64,000 nucleotides of DNA from Ophioderma brevispina (taxonomy: Eukaryota > Echinodermata > Ophiuroidea > Amphilepidida > Ophiodermatidae): assembly GCA_023653785.1 (NCBI GenBank), contig JAMKCH010078666.1, positions 30,642 through 94,641 on the forward strand. Reading direction: 5' to 3'. Shown here piece by piece: positions 46,030 through 58,434 of this stretch. A program made the position numbers and the translations under genes. Each line of letters starts with the position of its first letter. The first letter of the stretch is position 1. The notes under the pieces were generated by a model that searched no databases, was not told the DNA's origin, and was given only the letters and a program-made list of their open reading frames with translations.

Positions 46030-46110
46030 CGGCCTCGGATTGCGTGCGGTGTCTGTGGACAGCTGGTTTGTTATCTAAAGGTCTGTGGGTTCAATCCCAC
46101 TCCAGGAAAA
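46030..46110 (+). repeat. tRNA-like (SINE head or tRNA pseudogene)
   Basis: GTGGGTTCAATCCCAC at 46085-46100 resembles a T arm with B box. Upstream GTCTGTGGACAGCTGGTT could be a D-arm remnant. The loop is one base short, and no acceptor stem pairs, so I do not call a functional tRNA. Confidence 0.35.
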
Positions 46111-46671
46111 ATTTAAGTTTAGGATTTTATTTGTATTTTAGAGAGTTGGAGATTGGAATCATAAAAACAGCAAGATTTGTGTATTGAATTAGAAAATATT
46201 GAATAGCTGCCGTATGAGATAATAATCTGGTCATGCTCCTGGAGATGATTTCGGGCCCCAGAATCCCGACGTGCGGAAGACTCGGCCCTCCGTCTCGATC
46301 TTGCGCTGTATCGCATTAGGTTTCAATCGGCGTAAAGAGCGTACCGGTTTCCAACTAAAATCAGACCTTTTTATCTAAATGTGCTACCTGTCATTCTTTG
46401 GAAATCAGGCCTCAATAATGTTTCAACTTACATCCAAGCAAAATCCCCGGGCAAAATTTAACTGTTGAAGAAGCTCAACCATCGCGGCCAAACCCAACAG
46501 GGGAAGAGCATCTTCGGCCGGTGTCTATGCAACCTACAAATAGGGTTGAGGCCAGGATAAAACCACAGGGCCTCTTGGAAGATATTTTTAAGTAAGAAAC
46601 TTGTAGGACTTATGTTTAGAATAATATATGTTTAAAGACAGGCAGATATTTTAAAGACAGCACATGATATA

Positions 46672-46870
46672 TTCATAAAGACAAGCAGGACCTTTCACCA
46701 CAATTGAAAAGAGAAATGAGGCACGGTCTAAATTCAGTTACAGAGAAGTGGCAGAACATTTTACCAAAGCCACCGCCAAACCCTTAACTGCTCTAGATGA
46801 CTACATAAGGAGCGCCCCACGACGTGGGGATCAGCTTGGCAATCTGGAAAAGGCACTGTCCTATACATAG
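46672..46870 (+). CDS. unrecognised open frame without ATG start
   Basis: An open run of about 64 codons ends in TAG at 46868. It includes KFSYREVAEHFTKATAKPLT and ALDDYIRSAPRRGDQLGNLE. The composition looks protein-like. There is no good splice acceptor. It could be part of the retrotransposon that follows at 46990 or a chance frame. Confidence 0.2.
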
Positions 46871-46989
46871 TGAATCAAAAACATTGTGCATGGATTGTTA
46901 CTCTGACCTTGACCTTGATGCATGCACTGAACCATAAAAATTATTTTATTTTATTTTTCGTAAATTTTTTTAATTTTTTTAATTTATAC

Positions 46990-47870
46990 TGTATAAAAAT
47001 GGAAGAAATCGACTGATCTCCGGCCCCTGCTGGAACCGTCGTCAGATCCCCATCTGTCTGATGAACAAGCAGGGTTTCGCCGTGGCCGAGCACTATCCAT
47101 CAGATCGTAAAACTCACAAATTATATTGAGGAGAGTTTTGAAAAGCGTCGTAAGGCAGGCGTCATCTTGGTGGACCTTACTACGGCAGCATATGACACCG
47201 TGTGCACACAGGGTCTCACACTCAAGCTTCCCAGACCATCCCAGATTGTCACCTTGTACAATTCATAAGGCTTGCAAACCTAAGCAGAGCAGCAGAGTCG
47301 AATGCTCGTCTGAGGAACGGATCCCTCAAGTGTTCAGAGGCTTGTGTTCCATTCTGTTCAACAAGAAAGTGTCCTGTTTATCACCTCACGTATTTCACCT
47401 CAAAACAACATCTAGACAAATTTGTTACGGACGTACGCCGACGATCTTTGGCTTTTCCCTTCATTTCTTCTCCTCACTCGGACAGAAGCTATGCTGAAGT
47501 AGAAAGTATAACATTACTTCAAGACATGACCCTAATGGTTGCATCATATCCAAGAGCCGGAGCCTCAAGCTGAGTGAAGCCAAGACCACTGCTACTGTTT
47601 TCCATCTTAACACCAGAGGGCTATCCGCCACTTCCAAATCAATCTCAACATACAATCCTACACCAAAACCAACCTACCTGGGGAGTGACGGCAATCGGCA
47701 TCTTACTTATCAGCAGCATCTCGAGTCAGTAGCGTGCAAAGTCTCCTCGCGGATAACACGCCTCCCCGTTGTCGCCTTGCTGGACATGCTGCTGAGAGAC
47801 CAATTCGTGCATATAATGCCCTCATCTAAAGCAACTCAAGATCGTTTCTAATCGCAGTTCTATACAGTAC
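46990..47870 (+). mobile_element. jockey/CR1-like RT relic
   Basis: Plus frames: SSDPHLSDEQAGFRRGRALS near 47060, SFEKRRKAGVILVDLT then AAYDTV (RT motif A) near 47170, LRNGSLKCSEA-type text for LRNGVPQGS near 47320, an intact YADD at 47434-47445 followed by LWLF, then LKLSEAKTTATVFHLN, PTYLGSD and LTYQQHLESVACKVSSRI to about 47770. The frame changes several times. 5' and 3' ends not defined. Confidence 0.7.
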
Positions 47871-50275
47871 TTCAGATTACAAAACCATTTCTAATAACAT
47901 GTTTTTAGTGCCCGCTTGTTTCACGATATCTTTTAGCTGCCAGAACTAATTTCCCAGTCCTTTTCAAAAAACCGTTGAAGTCATCCTCTGACTATGTTCC
48001 CTTTGACTCTTCTAAATTATAGCTTGTGCGGTGCGGTAGCAACACAAGCACAGTCCTGTGGTCGAGGTGGAAAAACTCTTCGAACTCTCGTCCCGCAATA
48101 GCGGAGAGGAAACCGGGTGTTGAAACCCACAGTTGGGATTTAATCATTACCTTGTAATTGTGCTTTTCCGATTGATGTGGTATCATGTTTTCTACTTGAC
48201 AATGAGCATGAGTGCATACACTTACTAAAAAGTTTCGTGGGAAACAACTTTGTGGTTTTGATAGTAAAGCGATACTCATACTGTGAGCTAAAATTGATGT
48301 TGCCCATTGCTCTCTCTCTGATATCAATTGATTCCATGCATTGGTGGGGGGGAGGTGGGGCAAAGACGATCGGAAATACGCTAACCCATGGGCTCTGCGG
48401 ACGGTCTCTCAAAAAACATTGATTTAAATACCCTACAGAGAATCTCTTCTTCCTCCGGGTTGATGGCGGTTTTTGATCAGGTAAACACAACAATGGCCCA
48501 TTGTACATGTAACAGCTTCAGAGTTCACTGCGTAGAGGTCTTTCCCATCACAGATATTTTAATGATCTCTGATCAAAGGTCGAAAAGAACAATTGCACAC
48601 CGATGTTTACTCCAAAAGATAGGTAGAGCTATTTTGGCCGTGAAAGACTAGAATTTATACTTGTTTTTAAGTAAATATAAAAGTTAACAACTTCGTATAA
48701 AATGAGTATTTGGGGGATCCTTACGTGCTTTTCGCAATGTTTCGCGACACCAGCGAACAAGGTTCTCCTGGTACCATTTTAGAAGTTGCAAAGGCCTAGG
48801 GAGCGTCAACTTTTGTTAATACGCACTGAAATCGGTTGGATTCCGAAATGAACTACAAAATGGTTTCCGGAGTACACCGTTAGTTCCTACAGAACCAAGC
48901 CTTCACAATCAACGCTTTACCTACAATAGTGAAAAACGCATTTCAGCATGAATTATGTGCTAGAATGGTAGCCTCTGCGATATCACCTATGGGCTCACGT
49001 CTTTCCCACACTGACATCACAAAAGACGATTACTTCCATTGAATGCAAGCCCCCACAACGAACCAATCTTAGCGGTTCAGCAAATTCGTTCAACAGTAAC
49101 AACATTCGTAATGCCGAGACGACAGGGAGGACGACAATAGAAGGAGGATAGTGTAGCAGATACATTTCATCAGGTAGGTTCACTTTGCCGATTAATTCAA
49201 TGCACGCATATCGAAATCAGGCTCGGAACATAGACACAAGAGACATTTATTTATGGATTTAGAATCATGTCACAATGTTGGAATATATTAAAAACAAAAG
49301 CAATATTTGTATTGAACCACTCCTTCAGTGCCGCACAAATTACGTTCAGAGATGACTTGTTATACTAACTACTACATAAAATACCGTTAATAAAAGCACA
49401 TATGCCCTATATAGGGACCACACAAGGTACCATATATAGGGACCACATAAAGAGTCGCCTGTGGTTCCTAACAATGTACCTAGAAACCAAGTATAAGAAA
49501 CATTGGGGCTAGGAAGACGTGGTCACTTTCTTCATTCAAGTATTACGTAATAATAATTGAATGTGCGCAAACTCTAACTCTTAATTTTTTTCATTGTAAT
49601 TCTAACTAACTCTTTAAAAATAAAATAGTAAATTTGACATTTTGGAAGGACCTAAGACACTATCATTGATTTGAAAAATATTTTACAATTTTGCAGGAAT
49701 AGCTTCAAAGTGAAGTAAGTCTGTAGAATCTTATAAGTTACCTTTTCCAACTGAAGAATTGACAGAAAAGGAAGAAAACGACAGTGTTTCAAGATCGATT
49801 CCCCATTCATTACGTGGTTGTAGTAAGTGTCCGAACGGACGTTAATGACTAAAATTTCCGATTATGTCCTATTAGGTTACTCTTTCTCTGGTCTTATCAT
49901 TTGCAGTGTATGTTAGGATACCTTTACTTGTTTCATACATATCTCCAAAATCTGATTTTTGTGATTTCCTTCGATTTTTCTTCTGATTTATCAACTCACT
50001 GATAGTGTACTTAGTAGGTAGGGTCGACGTACGGATGATACCACTACCATCTATATACTTCTCACACAATCCAAACCGGTATCGTTTTTTTTTTGGGAAC
50101 CATGGAACTTTGCAAGCCGTATATATGAGGGGCACATGCCCGTACTTAGGCGGAGGGCACTCTATTATAGATATAGGTGTAAGGCTGACACTTTCACAAT
50201 CAGGCATTCAACGAGAAAATTCTTTTTAGAAAGGTGTTATGGGTGAGAACATGGTTTACGGGCAAAATGCATACG
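47871..50275. other. no gene recognised
   Basis: Several overlapping open frames (47992-48508 on the minus strand, 48177-48651 on the plus) lack splice support or homology. CTATATAGGGACCACA occurs at 49408 and, as ATATATAGGGACCACA, at 49431. I see nothing firm. Confidence 0.35.
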
Positions 50276-50279
50276 GGGT

Positions 50280-50870
50280 CATTCACGGGCGTGGTAGGGT
50301 TGAGGATGCGCAGACAAGGGGGAGGTGAGGCCTGGGGGCAAGCCTTGGTTGGGGCCCGGACGGCGGGTGTGTGACCCATGGTGGCGGGGGTCAAGTTGGG
50401 AATGGTCTGCAGTCCGAAGGCTTGGTGAGGAGGTCCTCGGCAGGGCCTCCCGCAGGCAGTGTGTACACCAACCGGGTTGGCTCACCGGAATCTTTTAAAT
50501 GGCAAGTGCAAGCAGAAGCCCGGGATCAAGCTTAAACGGATGAGAGGTGGGTGGCGACCCCGGTTTCGCTTGCCCCTTCAACGTGGATGTGAAACGGCCA
50601 CCGGTGTTGCTTAAACTCGGCGGGGGAGGGGAGGGCGGTGGGCCTGAAGGCCACTCGGCTGAGCGGCTGGGGCTTCAGCCCGGTACAGGGGAGTGGATTT
50701 CGTCAGCTCTGCAGTTGATACCTTTTTCCATCGGGTTTTCCAGGGGGTGGGGTGGGGAAGGCGCGTGTTTTTGTAGCGCTCCTGGGCCTGGGGATCCATC
50801 TAGTCACAAGAGCTGTGGACGAGTGTCAATCTGGATCTGGATCTGGATTAATACTGCATAACACCCCTGG
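50280..50870. other. GC-rich island with (TCTGGA)n
   Basis: Unlike the flanks, this stretch is strongly G/C-rich and ends with repeats of ATCTGGATCTGGATC at 50829. It may be the 5' part of a retrotransposon whose RT remnant follows at 51555. No signature motif was recognised in the frames. Confidence 0.4.
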
Positions 50871-51554
50871 TGGAGTCACACATGCCAGGAAGTGTGTGTA
50901 CGCATGAAGCGGTTTAGTGCTGTTGATATATTCGTTGCTTGTTCTTTAAAGAGTTGCGGGCGGATTACAATGTCCGTATGTGATATGGTTAATGAGTTCA
51001 GTCTATTATTGTCTTGGAAAAGAAAATGTATTTTGTAGCATCTTTGTTTGTGACGATTGGTCTGGTAGCAATTTGGATGCTGGTCGCCGTGACGGACGCC
51101 GGACCAGTTGTAGGAGACGCCCAGGGCAGGGCAAGAAGGCACATTCTGATTTGTGACAGTATTGCCAGTGTGGTACTCACAGTTCTCCGATCTTAAGGCG
51201 GGACCATTAAAGATTCTTAATAATGTTGAGAACTGCTGGTACGGGAATAGTCAATGACGACAAACCTAGCAGCTCTCCGCTGAATATTTCTATTTTGTTA
51301 GTAGGTCCTGAGTATGGGGATCCCACACGGCCGATGAATATTCTAATAGTGGGCGCGGCTAGTGAGAGATAGGCTTTCTGTTTGATAGTTTGGTTGCATG
51401 AGGTAGAGATTCCTTTAAAAACCAAGTTGGATATATTTGCTGATGATGTTATGCGAATGATGTTTGTTGGTTCCAGGTTAGGTTGTTGGTAATGTCAACT
51501 CAAGATAAGAGTCCTCGTATGCCTGCTGGGCCTCTTTGGGCGTCTCCTGCTCAA

Positions 51555-51690
51555 CCGCGTCGCACCTGTGATAGACGAACCCACTCATACAGAACAAGTA
51601 GGTTTCCGGGACAGGCAAATCAGCAACAAGCCAGTTTACTCAACCGAAGTCGTTTTCGCCGATCTATCAGCAGCTGATGACACTTGACTG
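51555..51690 (+). mobile_element. RT fragment of a non-LTR retrotransposon
   Basis: The plus frame reads NRVAPVIDEPTHTEQVGFRD then RQISNKPVYSTEVVFADLSA ADDT and a stop. This aligns by eye with the EQAGFRxGR and VFVDLSAAYDT blocks of RT. The segment between these blocks is shortened. Confidence 0.55.
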
Positions 51691-51699
51691 AGCTCATCA

Positions 51700-53287
51700 A
51701 GGGATTCCTTGCAGACTGAATGTCTTGTTCGGCTGGGAGCGAGGGACGAATGGCATGGGCTCGGGAGGAGTGGACTCCCCGGGGGCGGGGGCGGGTGTGG
51801 GGGTCTTGACGCGTTGTCGGGGGCGTGGGGTGTGTGGATTTCCATCTTGCGCGGAGCTGTGGGGTTAGACGGCAGTTCTTACGCCGAACGCCGTTCATTT
51901 TAATGTGAATCCGTGGACAGAGCGCAAAACCGACCATATATTCAAACGACTGTAGCTGGTCTATACCTAACCGATGTGAATGATCTTTGCAGCAAATTAA
52001 AGATAATGAACAACAGTGTAAGCTTTCAGAATACCACATGTTTTTTTTTTTAAATTCAAAATGGCTGACACAATCAGGGTGCATTTTTTTACTCACTTTA
52101 GTACAATGAAATCAGGGCAAAGATTCGGGATTCTGGAATGGGCTCACGTGCAGTATTAGCTTAAAAGCTATAGTTGTAACAAAAGCAGTATGATACAGAA
52201 GACGAACAGCAATAATTTATACCTACAACTCTCTGTTGTTGAGAGGTGAGTTGGTAATGATAATTCCCTCATTGACTTTTTTTATGAAACAACGCCATTA
52301 CGCCATATCTTGACTGAATTGACATGTGCGTATGGGTGAAGTCCAATGTTGTATGCCCATGTAATTATGACTATAACTTATGATTAATAACAATGTTTGG
52401 CTCATGATACCCTTAACAAAATTGTAACTGATCGTCCCTTCTCAAAAAAGAGAGGGAAAGATAAAGTTTGGCCTAATCCCAGAAAATGTAATGACTGGCA
52501 GCACATGGCACGCAGACGGAGAATCGACCAGCAGGCGCTGACTTCTGTAGTACATTAAAACTAAGAAAACAGAATGAGTCACGTGGTGAACTTGGATATA
52601 CAGAATAAAATCAGCATTAAATCATTTATTTCATGTGACATTTGAATGGATATCCCTTTTCTTTATAATTGGAAATTTGGCTCCAATTCACATTTTTATC
52701 AAAGGTTATCAAAGAATTGTATCGCAATGTTTACCGTTAATATTTAGTTTTTAACATGTTTAATCAAACAATTTAAACAATCGAGATTTTTCGACCTATA
52801 AGCTTTAATTTTCGAATTAAAAAAAAAAGTTTTCGTTAACGCGCAGATTATCGACTATTTTATCTAAAAGCAAGGATTTTTTACAATAGATGTACAAAAC
52901 AAATCTAATCGGTTTTCATTAAACTAATTTGACTAACCGAAGCGATAAACCGAAGCATACTTGTTTAAAAGTTAAAATATTGGGTTTATCTGCGAAAAGC
53001 TTTTGTTTTTCAATCGATAATCCAAGTATAAAATTGTATTGGATTATTACGAGAAACCAGGTTTTTCACGTGATTGAGCGATGAACTTGTCATTGCTGCA
53101 TAAGTTGTATACTTGTCAAGCTTTCATCGGAATATAATGGATGGATGGTAGGACAATAGATGCATAAAACAATGGCATACCAAGCAACAACCTTTGGCCC
53201 TTTGAACAAAATGATAACATTGCCTTTACGATTTGATTGCTAACTAAAAAGCTTCAGTTGATAGCGCTCTCATGTTTTAAAGGCACA
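51700..53287. other. no gene recognised
   Basis: A G-rich patch at 51770-51850 is followed by AT-rich DNA. ARRRRIDQQALTSVVH at 52510-52557 (plus) may be a retrotransposon remnant. The 158-codon minus frame at 51620-52096 overlaps RT sequence and is not supported. Confidence 0.35.
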
Positions 53288-53295
53288 TGCTGTTC

Positions 53296-53565
53296 CAGGC
53301 CCGTAACCAGGTTTTTTTAGGGGAGGGGCGATTTTTTTTTCAAAAGGGGACTTTCCCCAAAATTCACCCCTCTCCAAAAAAGGAGGGGAGAATTTGGCAA
53401 AAGAGGAGCCTTTCTACCGAAACTTTACCCGTTTTTCGACAAAATAGCATAAAACCCGCTAATTTTTGGCTCGCTCCGCTCGCATTTATTTGTTGACCTT
53501 TTCAGCCATTTTAGGGGGCGTTTTGGGAAGTGGGCGTACGCCCCTGACCAATGGTTATGGGCCTG
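53296..53565. mobile_element. hAT-type MITE with perfect 8-bp TSD
   Basis: Termini CAGGCCCGTAACCAGG and complement CAGGCCCATAACCATTGG. The exact duplication TGCTGTTC is at 53288-53295 and 53566-53573. It is 270 bp, with G/C and A runs and no coding. Together with 3669-3774 this supports hAT origin for the CAGTGGCG/CAGGCCC group. Confidence 0.85.
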
Positions 53566-53740
53566 TGCTGTTCTGTTATCGTAAGTGGACGGCGAGTTAC
53601 AGATATTCCCCCGGTGGTTTGAGACTATTATAGTGCTATATATTTGCAATGAATTTGTTTAAATATCGTGTACTATAAATGTTTTTACCATTCCAAAGAC
53701 TACAACCCCCAAGTTTCCCTATATCCAAGAAAGGCTGATG

Positions 53741-53955
53741 CAGTGGCGTAACCAGCGGGGGGGGGGGGGCATGAGAGGGGGATGGGGGCGCAAGCCCCCC
53801 CAAACGAACCCTTGCCCCCCCTCCGCCCCCCCAAATGAACGACCTTGTTGTACAGTGTCGATGGAGAAGTACCACTTTTTCCACCTCAAGACAAGAGCTT
53901 GGCACCAACCCCTTCAGCCCCCCCCCCCCAGTGCAAATGTCTGGGTACGCCACTG
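53741..53955. mobile_element. hAT-type MITE
   Basis: Starts CAGTGGCGTAACCAG and ends CTGGGTACGCCACTG, inverted at 14 of 15 positions. Flanking octamers GGCTGATG and GGCTTATT agree at six of eight bases, a decayed target duplication. Long G and C tracts lie just inside each end. Confidence 0.8.
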
Positions 53956-54030
53956 GGCTTATTCCAATCGTCTTTCGCCATGGTACTCGCCCGACACCTG
54001 CTCGCATCATGTGTACTGTAGGCCTACGGC

Positions 54031-54533
54031 GTATTCAAAAAAGAAGTAACAGTCATAACAATCCTAAAAAGAAAAAATGTATGATGTATTTGGCATATTT
54101 GATTACAGCAATTAGTATCCAGATATCTTTTCTTTAAGTGCAAAATCATTGGAGTGTGACAATCGATGAAAAACTTACTACAAAATTAAAAATTCTGGAT
54201 TTAACCTCAAATCCAGAGTTTTACGACTCCTCCAGCAGACCTTAATGAGCTTCAGCGTAGAATCACGGCAGAGGTTGATATTGTCAGACAGGGCAGGTGT
54301 GTGCATCCAAAGAGGTGGAGGAAATGAGTGATTCGAAGAACAGATGTACTGAATTGTAATGTTATGATTTTGATTAACTTTGCGCAACAGCATTTGTCTT
54401 TGGTCACACTCCAATGATTTTGCACTCACTGAAAGAAAAGATCTGGATACTAATTGCTGTAATCAAATATGCCAAATACATCATACATTTTCTTTTTTAG
54501 GATTGTTTATGACTGTTTACTTCTTTTTGATAC
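54031..54533. repeat. large inverted repeat, ~130-bp arms, 242-bp spacer
   Basis: The left arm 54031-54160 and right arm 54403-54533 are inverted copies differing by only a handful of single-base indels. Shared text includes AATGTATGATGTATTTGGCA, TTGATTACAGCAATTAGTAT and GCAAAATCATTGGAGTGTGA. The spacer is unrelated AT-rich DNA. No target duplication or gene. Confidence 0.85.
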
Positions 54534-55825
54534 ACATTGTAAAGTGATGCTTATTTCCTCTTTCACCCAGCGGCGTACCTAAAAAAACACCGCCACCGCC
54601 GCCACCACGACGACCACCACCACCAAATGTTCAAACACTCTATTTTCCACCTCTTCCATCCCTTTTCCCATTTTTTAAATGGAAAAGATTTTACATTGTG
54701 TTTGAGCTATTTTGCCTGCTCCTGAATTACATTTGTTCATATATAGCAATAGCATGCTTTAGTGTAGCTCAAATGTTATTCAGTCGGTTATGACGGTACG
54801 GTAGATGGGCCTAACCAGGGGGGGTAGGTCGGATTTATTTGGCATCCCGCGGAAAATTAGCACTCTATATAAATGCCCAGTAAACAGGTATATAGATTCT
54901 ATGGTGTTAAAGGCTCATGATATGGTCATTTTTCTGTCATAACTGTGCGAAAACGGTTTACTGCAAAAGGTCACACCTATACAACGAATCTTATACGTTA
55001 CCTTCACGAAAAAATGCGATAAACTATGACAAATCAGGTCTTGAAAAGGAAATTTGAGCAAAATGTGGTGCGATATGAGCCAGATCCTGTCAATACGTCG
55101 GGTATACGTTGTGTTGCATGAGCGCCGTAGTCTGTGTGCGTTTGTATACGTTCGTGCTCGGACCTCGTGGAGTCAATAGGCATGGTAGGACCCCATATAC
55201 ATGAGAATGAGACAAAATTTGAATAAATAACGTTCTCAGCAGTCTAGGGATTTTTGAAATGTCGCGAAAATTGAATTTTCAAATGCATTTTTCTCCAAAT
55301 TTCTTCTACGAACTAAAAGTTCGCAGAACAAAATTGCTTTAAATAATATCTTCTTGCCGTATGGTAAAAATTGAATTAATTCATCAAGCGGTTTTGGAGG
55401 AATCAATCAGGCATATTAATGCCGATTTCGGGATTTTTTCCATAGAGCTCCACAGGAGCATGGCAACCTCAGAAATCCCAACTCTGGTATCGAACATCGG
55501 GCGTCCTTCCCCCTGGGCCTAAATACGTTTCGAGTAAATTCAAACCGAAGTACCTGGATCGTGTCCCACACGGCCTGGGATCTGGATCAACCAAAAACAC
55601 TCAACTACGCCCTCACATGGACTTTGGCGCCGTGGCGCCACTCCAATCGGGCGAATGAAAAAAAATCTCCCCAATCGTTATACTGTTTTCTGTAGTTGGT
55701 CTTCAAAAAAATAACTTTTCACAAGAACGAGGAATCTTTTGACTTTTACAATAAAAAGGAACCCTTCCGTTTGTTTATAGAACTTAGAAGGTCACTTTCT
55801 AATTTGTTTAAAAATTTGCGTCGAA
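54534..55825. other. upstream flank of the FAS1 gene, no gene recognised
   Basis: Near 54570 a CAGCGGCGTACCT and CCGCCACC-rich tract may be one end of a hAT-like MITE. Otherwise no exon or repeat. Confidence 0.35.
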
Positions 55826-55836
55826 AGTATATAGAA
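55826..55836 (+). promoter_or_regulatory. possible TATA-like element for FAS1 gene
   Basis: AAGTATATAGA lies about 125 bp upstream of the FAS1 start codon, a plausible distance for a TATA element with a short 5' UTR. There is no independent evidence of a transcription start. Confidence 0.2.
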
Positions 55837-55956
55837 ACGTTTTTGATCTGGAAACAATGTGCACCAAGGCATCAACAATTGACCTAGGAAGTAGGCGAAA
55901 CTGCCCCGGGGTAACTGCATGCTGTTTCCGGGTCCCTAGTCTTACCCATTACAAAG

Positions 55957-56401
55957 ATGGAAATGCCAAGGACTCTGCAGATTTTGGTTACAGTTTGCTT
56001 GATAACAGGCATAAAGTCTGCATCGAAGAATGTTCTTGACGTTTGTGAAAGTTTGGGAGCTGCAAAATTCGCCGATCAAGTCCGTCATACGCCATATCTA
56101 TCGAAGCTTATCCTCGATAGTTCAGAGTTTAACAGCAGCGTGACCGTGTTTGCATATACCGATACAGCATACAATCATGCACCCAAAGATTTCCCCGACG
56201 CTACGGGTCAGAAACTCGAATGGGCGCTTGAATATCACGTTGCATTAGGACCAGCACCAATTGGGAACTCTCCTCGTCAGAATCTTCTGTATTCCAGCTT
56301 ATTTCCTGTACCTCCCGATGGCCACTCATTGCCTCTACAACACATACGAATAAATAAATACAACATTTTAAATGCCGAATTGGGATTTCATACGGTGAGC
56401 A
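55957..56401 (+). CDS. FAS1 gene exon 1: signal peptide and FAS1-1 core
   Basis: The ATG has a good context (AAAG before, G after). Residues 1-23 form a signal peptide (hydrophobic LQILVTVCLITGI, likely cleavage after SAS). FAS1 features: NVLDVCESLG (25-34), SSVTVFAYTDTAY (60-72, the family's TVFAPTDxAF motif with Y for P), EYHVALG (92-98, the YH motif) and SLFPVPPDGHSLPLQHIRIN. An N-glycosylation site is at N59. The exon end is either 56394 (CG|GTGAGC, clean codon) or 56401 (CA|GTTTAT). Only the second is in phase with exon 2, though its donor is weaker. Reading on past the splice site gives a Pro run and a stop at 56527, which I regard as intron. Confidence 0.8.
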
Positions 56402-58392
56402 GTTTATCAAATCTCAAATCCCCCATGCAGAATTTCACGTTGCCCCCCCCCCCTCCCCCAGAAAAGAAGTTTGGGGGGATTAGGGTATATACCCCACAAT
56501 ATTTTGATGAGAGAGGATGGTCAATATGATCATCCCCCAATGTTGATGCCTATGCATCATTGCATGTGTTTTTGACCAAAATAACCTTATATTTTGCCAT
56601 AATAGTTTTATGGTAAATTTCTGCATGCTTCGTGCACATTTTGTTCTAATTACAATTAAACAATTTTAGGTTCTAAATGGCATTTGTTAAAGTGGACTTC
56701 ACATGCACATGTGCTAGTAATGGATCTTGTCAGCAAACCCTGTCTTCATAATTTTCATAAGTTCCATCCCCTAAGTCAAAAAAAGAAATTTATGCCACTG
56801 ATATCCAGATAATGTGACTTTTTGAGGGGGGGGGGGGGGGGGGGGAAGAAGACCACTTAATAGACGGAAAATAGGCTGTTGTTTTGTTTTGACATGAAAC
56901 CCTGGGGACCCCCAAATTACACCACTGCAAATACATTCTCTGTATGTTCATGTTGCTTTACTGTATTGTCTAATAAAAGCCCCCTGTCTAATAAATACCC
57001 CATCCCCTATATTCCACAAAAAAAAATACATTTCATTCTTTCACCACATTTAATTTTTTCACTAAAAAGGTCGAATGTTCAAACCATATACAATTTCCTA
57101 TTAAATACCTATTTTACCCTCCCACCAAGGTAAATTACTATTTTGTCACAACATTCCCCCTATTTTTTTCACTATTATTTGTGGGCAAAAAAAACAACCA
57201 CAATTCACCTATATATTATAAAGCACCCTTTTTGAAAAAAAGTCTTTGCCCTTTTTTCCCAATGTTCAATTAATTATTTAAAACTGTATCTCATGGTATA
57301 TTAATACATTATTTCTTTGTAATCTTTGCATTTTTGGGCTGAATAAAAAAAATATTGATTGAATGTGATAGCTCAAAAGGAGCCTGTTCCTATTGGCAAT
57401 TAAAACTGATATTAGTAGACATTTTGATGTAAAGATGAAGGGCCATATTTTTCTCACTGTGTTTGAAATTTTAGATTCCAAATTTATTCTTTCCCAAAAT
57501 ACCGGCAAAAAACTGCTGTTTTAATGGTTAACCATCATATACCACAAGTAGTGAATGGGCCTTGGAGTGTGCATTATCACTTCTACTATCAAAAACGACT
57601 AAGGTTTATATCCCATAATACTGTGTGAGTGTTTTGCAAGTGGGACAAGCTCTCTATCAAGTAGAGAACGCGATATAAATCAGAACACGCACTTTAATGA
57701 GTGTAAATGCAATTGTTTTTTTGTCGGGGTCGCTCTAGGCGCCCCGGGATTAGGAAACCACGCTCTCAAATTCCGAAGGAGTCTATTTCTATATCTGAAG
57801 GTATTTCAATTAATGTTTTTTTATGAAAATGATCTACATACTACTCTTAATTTTGGAGTTTTAGCGTTGGGTGGTGGGAATATGATGCAATTTCAGACAA
57901 AAGAATAAAATCATGCAGGTTTTAAATGCCTAAAAAGCATTTCTTGATTTTTAGTCTCTGCCAAGTGGCTGGGAAATGGAGTTTGGTTAAACGTTGCATG
58001 GGATATATAAAGGTGAGAGTAGTACCGAATAGGAGAGTTATCAAGTAAGAAATGATTCAGGCACGTAGAGTTAACTACGGTGAGCAAGGAGGTAAATGAC
58101 AAGGGTAAGGCCAAAAAATTGGGATATGATTTAAGACGAAAATTAGGAACATCTTATTTGAAATGACGAAGGTGAACCTAAGTATATCCAAGCTATAACT
58201 TGGGAGTTCCGTCTAAACACATTTGCGCCCAATTGGCATTTTCATGTCTTTATTTGAAATGACAGGAGAGATTTCCTACATCAAATAAAGCTTTTAACTT
58301 GGGCATTCAGTTTGGACAACATTTTGCGCCCAATGGACGTTTTTCTATTTCTGTATTTGAAATGATAGGAAGGGGCGTACGTAACCTATGTT

Positions 58393-58434
<42 letters not shown>

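Noticed and set aside
46030..46110. Functional tRNA gene
   Set aside because: B-box-like T arm but a short loop and no acceptor-stem pairing.
47992..48651. Overlapping 120-codon ORFs on both strands
   Set aside because: No splice sites, no family resemblance, and mutual overlap; most likely chance.
51620..52096. 158-codon minus ORF
   Set aside because: It overlaps an RT fragment on the other strand and a G-rich patch, with no homology or splice support.
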